Below, piece after piece: positions 23,708 to 32,400 of a stretch of DNA of 64,000 nt (its first letter is position 1; each line of letters opens with the position of its first letter). The stretch is from Sarcophilus harrisii (lineage: Eukaryota; Chordata; Mammalia; Dasyuromorphia; Dasyuridae). Below the pieces are notes generated by a model that saw only the letters and a program-made list of their open reading frames with translations, was not told the DNA's origin and did not search any database. The position numbers were made by a program, and so were the translations under genes. The stretch spans positions 597,077,665 to 597,141,664 of the forward strand of contig NC_045427.1 of assembly GCF_902635505.1 (NCBI RefSeq), in the 5' to 3' direction.

Positions 23708-26700
23708 TACCATGCTACACAAGAAAAATCAAATCAAAAAGGGAAAAAATGAGAAAGAAAACAAAATGCAAGAAAACAACAACAAAAAAAGGGAAAATGC
23801 TATGTTGTGAACCACACTCAATTCCCACAGTCCTCTCTCTGGGATGCAAATGGCTCTCTCCATCACAAATTTATTGGAACTGCCCTGAATCACCTTATTG
23901 TTAAAAAGAGCTACATCCAACAGAATTGATCATCATATAATTTTCTTGATGCTGTGTATAATGATCTCCCGGTTCTTTTAATTTCACTTAGCATCAAAGT
24001 CTCTCCAGGCCTCTCTGAAATCATCCTGCTGATCATTTCTTATAGAACAATAATATTCCATAACATTCATCTACTTATTCATAACTTATTCAGCCATTCC
24101 CCAGATGATGGGCATCCACTCAGTTTCCAGTTTCTTGCCACTACAAAAAATGCTGCCACAAACATTTTTGCCCTTTCGGGTCCCTTTCCCACTTTTAAGA
24201 TCCCTTTGGGATATAAGCCCAGTAGAAACACTGCTGAATCAAAGAGTATGCACATTCTGAAAGCCCTTTGGGCATAGTTCCAAATTGCTATTCAGAATAG
24301 TTGGATCAAGATATAATATTATATATATATATATATATGATAATAATAAATATAAATTATATATATATATATAAGTAATAAATTCAAGGACTCTAACTTG
24401 GAATGAATTGTTCCTTCCACTGAAGCCCAACCATTCATTCATTTATAAATTCAAACATCATAATTTAGAGGTGAGGGATTATCCCTATGGCCATTTGGGC
24501 ATCAGCAAATTTCCAACAGAGATTATTGTTAATAATAATTAAAGGACCTCAGAAAAAGCCAAGAATTCAGGGCTGTTAGAAGGAGGGATGTGCTAGACTC
24601 AGCACTACTTGGGAAAGGCAATTATTATATTCTCAGGGTATATACTCCAAAATCTGTAATCACAAATCAGAGGCTGGCTTATTGCACACCTTGATTGATT
24701 AGCTCAATCAAGTGTTAATAATGCAGGCCAAACTTAAATAATATGGAACAAAGAAGTTGCACAGTGAATAGAGGATCAGCTCTGGAGTCAGAGGCATCTA
24801 TATTCAAATCCAGTCCCAAACTCTTACTAGTTATGTGACCCTAGGCAAGTCATTTAACCCTTATTGCCAAAAAAAAAAAAAAAAAAAAAAAAGAATTAAA
24901 TGGATGTAGAAGCTACCTCAAAGGCCATTTATTCTAACCACCTCAGTTTACAAATGAGGAAACTGAGACCCAGGAAAAAGTTCAAAACAATCTCAAAAGA
25001 GCAACTATACCTGCTATCCATTGCTAAATTAAACATCTTAGAATTTCTAAATTAGAAAGATTTTTAGATATTATCTATTCCAACCTTTCTCCTTTTCCTC
25101 CTTTTCAATTTCCTTGAGAAAACTAAGACAATGTGACATGTGACACAGTAGATCACTGAATTTCTTCCTAATTTTGGGATTTTATGATTTCTTGAAAAAA
25201 TCATGACCTATAAAGCAATCTGGAGGAAAATTTATCTATGCCTACAAATAGGATGCATGATAGGAAAATGGAATGATTTCTATGATCAAGTAGCTTTAGT
25301 TTGATTTTAGAATTCCTAATTCTAGTTAATATCCAACAGGTTCAACATAGGAGGCCCCACCTCCTCCATCTCCGCTATGTGTTCCTACTTCTTTGATGAA
25401 GGTCAAGGAGTTCTTCTAGACCGGATCTACAACAGACCAAATGATTCCATCAGTGAAATCTGGACACAGCCTCAGGTCATAGGTGAGAGGGATATCTGGA
25501 GGATAAACTTTTAGCTGATTTTAGCTATAATGTTTTCGTTACAACATGTTTTCTTTTTCAATTGTCTTCAGCATGAATTAGGAATCTATAACCTTTTTAT
25601 GTCTTTGTAGTCTGGTGAAACCTAGAGACCCCTTTTCAGAATGATTTTTAAAGATATGAAATATAAAATCCATAAGATGATAAAGGAAACAAAAAACATT
25701 GAAAAACAATTAATTTTAAAAGCTTGGAAATCCAAGTTCATAGATTCCAGATTAAGACCAGTCATTTTAGAGCAAATACATAACTGGATTAATTGATGTT
25801 GGACTAGGTGGTCTTAAAAGGATTTCTCGGAGGATGAAAAGAATTGATCTAAAGAGATAAGACACACAAAGAACTTGTCAAACAAGTTAGATTTCCAAAA
25901 ATTATGGAAACGAAAGCAGATAATGGAGAATATAAAAAAAACAGGAAAAATTAGAGTAATCGTAGGGGACAATAAAAGCTAGGGATAATAAAATGACTTC
26001 TGGGGGTGGTTATTTTGGGTTTGTTTATTTTTTTAATTGAGGAAAATAAGAGGACCAAAAAGAAAACCAGATTTGAAACTTGGGTGAATAGTGATATAAT
26101 AATGAAAAACAGCTAAAGCTGGGGTCGCCCAATTCATATTTCTTTTTTAATTCCTCTATTAAGGAGAATGTTCTTGAATTCACAGGAATAGAGAAAAAAA
26201 TGACAGAGTTAATGAATACTCAGCTAAGTAGGGTTATAGCATGAGACTACCAAGTTAACCTTTGATGAATTCCACATCCTAGAAGAGCTGGCAGATATAT
26301 GATTGCTGAGTCACTATCAGTGACTTCTGAGAAATTATGAGAAATATAAGAGATATACAAATGGCGTCCCAAATTCTAACAACAGAAAGAAAATGAAGTC
26401 AGCAGTCTATAATCCAGTGAACTTAATGGGCTTCAATTGCGAGCTGAGTTCCAGTATATATTACTAATGACATGGCTAGTAAATCTCTAAGGAAAAAATC
26501 AATAAGCAAAGAGCCAGCATGGTTTCAACAAAAATAGGTCATACTGACTAATCTCATTTCTCTCTTTTTTTGACAAGGTTACTAGAAGACAGTGCTAGAT
26601 TCAGTTTGCCTAGATTTTACTGAAACATTTGATAAAGTTTCTCTCCTTTTATTCTTGTGGAAATTATTCAAAAACATTACCTAAATAATAATATAATTAA

Positions 26701-29410
26701 GTAGATTTAGAACTGGTTGTATGATCACTGATCCCCTAATCTAGGAGATGCTTTGAAAGATCCTTTAGTCAAAAGGAAATCTGTAGTAAAATACCTTAGT
26801 GATGAGACCCAAGCACTGTGCTATTTAACATTTTGTTCAAACGATAAGCTTAGCATATTTTTCAGATATTGCAAAAGTGGAAGGAATAGCTAATTAAATG
26901 GTTGACTCAGTCAAAAAAAATCTTGACAAGTTAAAACACATTGGATCAAAGCAAATGAAATGAAATTTCATAGGGATGAATGTTAAGTTGTACCTGAGTT
27001 CTATTAAAGCAATTTAAAATGGCAAGATTGAGGAGACAAATGATGGTTTTAGGGTACTTTAAGTTCAATGTAAGTCAACAACCAAAAACCTTCATGCAAT
27101 TTTAGGTTGCATTAAGAGAATCACAGTGAATGGTTTTGTAAAAAAAAATAGAAATATTGGAGGACTGCAGAAAAACAGGCATTCTAATACTGGGATGTCA
27201 TGAATTAATTCAAATATTCTAGAAATCAATATGGAATTGTATTTTTAAATGTCTAAAACAGTGGTTCTCAAACTTTGCTTCTTAATATCTTTATACTATT
27301 AAAAAATTATTGAGGCTTTGTCCAGAGTTTTTATTTATGTGGATTATATTTATAAACATTTTCCATATTAGAAATAAAAAATAACTTGGAATTTATAGAC
27401 CTTTTGAAAGGGTTTCAGAGACCCCCAGAATTCTCCGGAGCATACTTTGAGAACTATTGGTCTAAAATGTCCATATTCTTGATTTGGATATCTCACACCT
27501 AGGCATATATCTTCAAGGATGTCCAAGACCGAAATAAAGCTCCTGTATGAAGCTTATAATCAACTGCAGGCAGCAAGGAAAGTTCAGGACAATAAAAACA
27601 TTATTAGCTGAACTTTTATGACCACAAAGCACTAAAAAATAATGAACAGATGAAGCTATATGTATTAAATGCTTAATATAATGTGGGCACAATGCTAAGC
27701 ATTGAGGGGACAAATGCAATAGTTAAGTGCATTCTTGCCCTCAAAGACACTACATTGTAAGATAAAAGAGGAGGAGGAAAAAAGGGGAGGAGAGAGACAG
27801 AGACAGATGGACAGACAGAGAGAAAGGAAAAGAGAAAGAAAGAGAGTTGGGGGAAGAGGGAGAGACAGGAAGAGAGAGAAAAGGAGGAGGAAGAGAAAGA
27901 AGAGGAGAAGGAGGAGAACGAAGAGGAAGAGAAGGAGAAGAAGAAGAAGAAGAAGAAGAAGAAGAAGAAGAAGAAGAAGAAGAAGAAGAAGAAGAAGAAG
28001 AAGAAGAAGAAGAATTAGAAGAAGAAGAAGAAAAGAAGAAGAAGAAGAAGAAAGAGGAAGAGGAGGTGGGGGACAAGGAGGAAGATATAATAGAATTAAT
28101 ATTAATATATAATAGGAGAAGAAATACATAAAATTATTTATTTGTTTGTTTATCTATTGATTTATTTATGGGAATAGGGAACAGGGAGAAGAGTTTGGGT
28201 TTGCTAAGTTAGGATAATAAGCTGATATATAAAGAAGAGAATTAGTACATCCTTTTCAAAAATAAAAGTCCTATTAATTTAATTTCTGTGCCCAAGGGGA
28301 GAAAATTGGGATAGTAAAATAGATAGTGACAAGATAGATGAAAATTTCTTAGGTAAATGAATGGATAGCCATGAGAAGCATGGTTTAGACTGAGATTGAC
28401 TAGAACAATTGAACTAGATGGTTTGTACTTTGTTTAGTTACCTGTCAAGATGATATATCTCCAGGATAGGAAATCCAAAGCTAAGTAAGTGCTCATCAAT
28501 TGGGGAATAGGTAAAGAACTTGTGGCATAGGTATGCGATGAAATATTACTATGTTGAAAAAAAATGATGACTATGAAAAGAAGACTTAAATGAACTAATA
28601 AAGAACAAAATAAACACAATCAGGAAAAGATTAGATGCAATAATTGCAACATTGTAAACAGGAAAGAAACCAGAGAAATAAAACAGAATGTTGCATAATT
28701 CTAATTACCAAATTTGTCCTTGGAGAAGAATTGAGAAAATACAGGTCCCTACTTTTCTTAACTATCAAATACTGTTGATGCCTGGGTCTTATAAACCATT
28801 TTTTCTCTTTTTAAATATTTTTTACAAGGGACTTCATTGGGTGGAAGGTAAGGTAAGAAATTCAGAAAAAAAGATTTAAAAATAAAAGAAAGCAAAATTC
28901 CATGACTGCTTTTCAGGGACGTAATAGAATTAACATTTAGACAAAATGTTTGAACAAAATAACCTCCTAGGTCCCTTCCAATCTTGATATTCTGTGATTT
29001 GAAGAGGCTAACAAACCATATAAGGAAATCCAAGTAGTAAGAAACCACAAGGCTAGAAAGAAAGCCTTTGAACCCTCGGTTCAGTATTTTATCTATGAGG
29101 ACATGTGTTAGTATGTTAGAACGTGCAGAAAATGTGCTTATGATTCTACAGTTCAGTGGAGAGGAGCCATGATTTAGATACGCTTAATAGAGATAACTAA
29201 AAAATCCTATTGCTGTTAGATCTTATTTTTCCTTTGTCCTTCTGTTTGAACACAGATGTGCCTGAGATTTGGGAATTTATAACACTGATAGCCTTATAAT
29301 GATGTTGCACTATGGGCAAATCTCAGGAAATCAGCATGAGGGAAAATACCCCCTTTTTCTCCTAACCCAGGCAAATCCAACAATCCAAAAAGTTAAAGCT
29401 ACTTCGAATT

Positions 29411-29469
<59 letters not shown>

Positions 29470-32400
29470 TTCTGTCTCCAAAGTGAGAAGATCTAAGTTC
29501 AAATCCTAGATGGGGCACTTCCCACCCATGTGACTTCAAGCAATTTTCTTAAACTTTCCAGGTCTCAGATTCTCCATCTGTAAATGAGGGGTTGGACAAG
29601 ATGACCTCTAACCTCGCTTCCAAGACTATCTCTTGAGTCCTGGCAGGTTTTGGGGGAGATATAAGAGCTGGCCCAGAATCAGAGAGCTTGAGAGTTGAGT
29701 GAGAACTCAGAGATCTCCCAGTCCAAAGGACTAGGAATCTCCTCTATGAAATAATGAAAAAAGGGGATGTTTTCAGGGAGGAGAAGCTATCACTTCTGTA
29801 TTGACCCCTTCCACTCTTAGACAAATGTCTTCATTAACAATAAGTGCCATTGTGAGGAAGATCTTCCTGATATCAGACCTAAAATTATCTCTTTTTGTCT
29901 TCTACTTATTGCTCCTCATTCTGCCCTACTTCTGGAGATCCAACAGACTGGGTATAATCCCTTCAACCAAACAATCTTTAACATACTTCAAGCCATTCTT
30001 TAGTTACTCACCTCATCTTAGATTGTCTTCTCTAAATTAAGCATTTCTAGTTCTCAAGACCAGTCCTCATGTGAATGGGTACAAGACTCATCACTATCCT
30101 GATTGCTCTCCTCTGGGACCTCTCTATTTTATCCACACTCCTCTTAAACTGGGGCACTTAGATCTGAACACAATACTCTGTAGGATGACATCAGAGTTCA
30201 ACGGAACTTCAGGTTTACTTGTTTTTCAATTCTGTCCAACTCTTGATAATCTCATTTAGGGTTTTCTTGACAAAGATACTGGAGTGGTTTTCTGTTTCTC
30301 TCTCCAGTTCATTTTACAGATAAACAGGATTGATTGATTTGTCGAAGATCATATAGTCAGTTAATATTTGAGATCATATTTGAACTCTGTTCTCCCTGAC
30401 TTCAGACCCAACTACACCATTTAACCTTTTCCATATTCTCAAAAATAATTCTTCCCTTAATCAGCCCAAGATTTCATGGGTTTTTTTGTTTGTTTTTTAT
30501 TTTTGGATAGCTCATCATATAACTGGTTCAAATTCAGCTAGCAGTCTACTGAAACTCCCAGATCTTTTTCAGAACATCTATTAATTATATCTATTAATTA
30601 CACTTCCCTTATTTCAAATTGGTGAAATGGATTTTTTGGTACCCAAGTATAGATCTACATTTGTCCCTATTAAATTTTACCTTATTAAATTTATCCCCAG
30701 TACTTTGGCCTATCAATATTCTTTGAAACCCGATGCAACTATATAGTAGATTGGCTATACCTCCCAGCATTGTATAGAAATAATAAAAAATGACATTTAC
30801 ATAATCAAATGTTATTTAATTTGATCCTCGCAACAACCCTGAAAGGTAGGTGCCATTATTATCCCCATTTTACAGTTGAGGAAACTAAGATAGAGGTTAA
30901 AATATAACTTGCCCAAATTCCTTATGAAGCTGGATTTGTAGCTGGGTCTTCCTGACTCCAGATCTTGCACTCTATCTACTGATCTACCCACCTACCTGCC
31001 TCTTGTTTCATCTGCAAATTTGATAAGTATAGCATCTATACCTTTTTTCAAAACACCAACTCACAGCTTTTTAGGGTCATACAATTCTCTGTTCTGAGGA
31101 AATCAAAATTCACCCTGCAGGAGACTTCCATTACTTCATTACTGAATAACAACAAATATGGAGAATTCAATTAGATAGATGTTGAACTAAGTTCTCCCAC
31201 TAATCTTAAAAGGGTATATAAGTGGAAGAGATACCACACCCTGTAAGAGTTCCATTAAAATGGAGAACTGTACATAATGTTTACATCAGTTATTTTATTT
31301 GATCTCTACAACAAGAATATTACATAAGAAAATCAAAGGGGGAAGGAGAATAAAGGAATTAGTGTGAGAGAACCTGGGTTCAAATCCTGGTTCTGCCATT
31401 TACAATATACTAATTATATTATATCGTATTATATCATATATATTATATTATATTATGTTATATTAATTACAATATCCTGAGTGAATCCTTTCATCTTCTC
31501 TGCCTTTGGTTGTCTCCACTGTACAATATCGGCATTGGACCAGATGGCTTCAAAGACCCCTCCCAGTCCTAAATCTAATGATTTAGCAATGGTATAATAG
31601 AATTACCAAACTAGGCTCAGGAGGCTGACTGACAGTTCCGGCTCCATGAGCATAGTATATAGACTTGGGCAAGTTTCTTTATTTCTCTGAGCCATAGTTT
31701 TCTCAGCTATAAAATGGAAATAGTAATAGCCCACCTCAAAGAGTTGTTATGAAGTCTGAATGAAAGAGTGAATATAAAGGGCTTTGTGATCATAAAAGAC
31801 AACAAGATTTTAGACCCTGTTAGTATGAGTTTCCAGATGAGGAACCCAAATGTAAGCAGTTGTAGACTTCACAATGATGGATCGAGAACTGCCCAGATTC
31901 AAATCCTTCTTTGGACACTTCCTAGCAGGGTGATTCAAATGGCCAAGTCATTTAATTTCTTTGTGTCTCAGTTTACTCATCTACAAAATGAGCTCAAGGG
32001 CTTCTACAATTCTTACTAGCTCTAAATCTATGTTTTAGTGAGTTAGTGATATGAATTAGTCATAAAGTCAGGATTAGAACTCTGATCTCTCCTGCTCCTT
32101 CTATCATCATAAAATATCTCAGCAACAGATTCAAAAATGAAAGCCCCCTGAGACCTCTATCCTTCCCAGGTGGATGTTCACTTGTGAGACTTTTAAGCAA
32201 TCAAGAAGCATTTATTAAGCACCTCTTATGTAATATTTGCTGCCAGCAATACAAAGATGAAATGAAACTATCTCAGCCTTCCCAAACCTTACTTTCTGTC
32301 TACTGTATCTCTTGCAGGTGAACGATATGGTTCCAAAAAGACTGTGGTCATCCTCACCAGCAGCATGACGGCGGGTGCCGCGGAGGAGTTTGTGTACATC

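Larger units (their letters stand above)
29640..31085 (-). repeat. L3/CR1 LINE, antisense, carrying two later SINEs
   Basis: Read on the opposite strand, this is the same 3' region as the sense copy at 26150. On the + strand the clues are 'gaacacaatactctgtagga', 'cagcccaagatttcatgggt', 'gctagcagtctactgaaact', 'cccagatctttttcagaaca', 'acatttgtccctattaaatt' and 'tcatctgcaaatttgataag'. SINEs split it at 30213-30425 and 30777-31005. Confidence 0.8.

Noticed and set aside
27735-28131. Long arginine-, glutamate-, serine- or leucine-rich frames
   Set aside because: Produced by the purine tract on both strands; simple-sequence artefacts.
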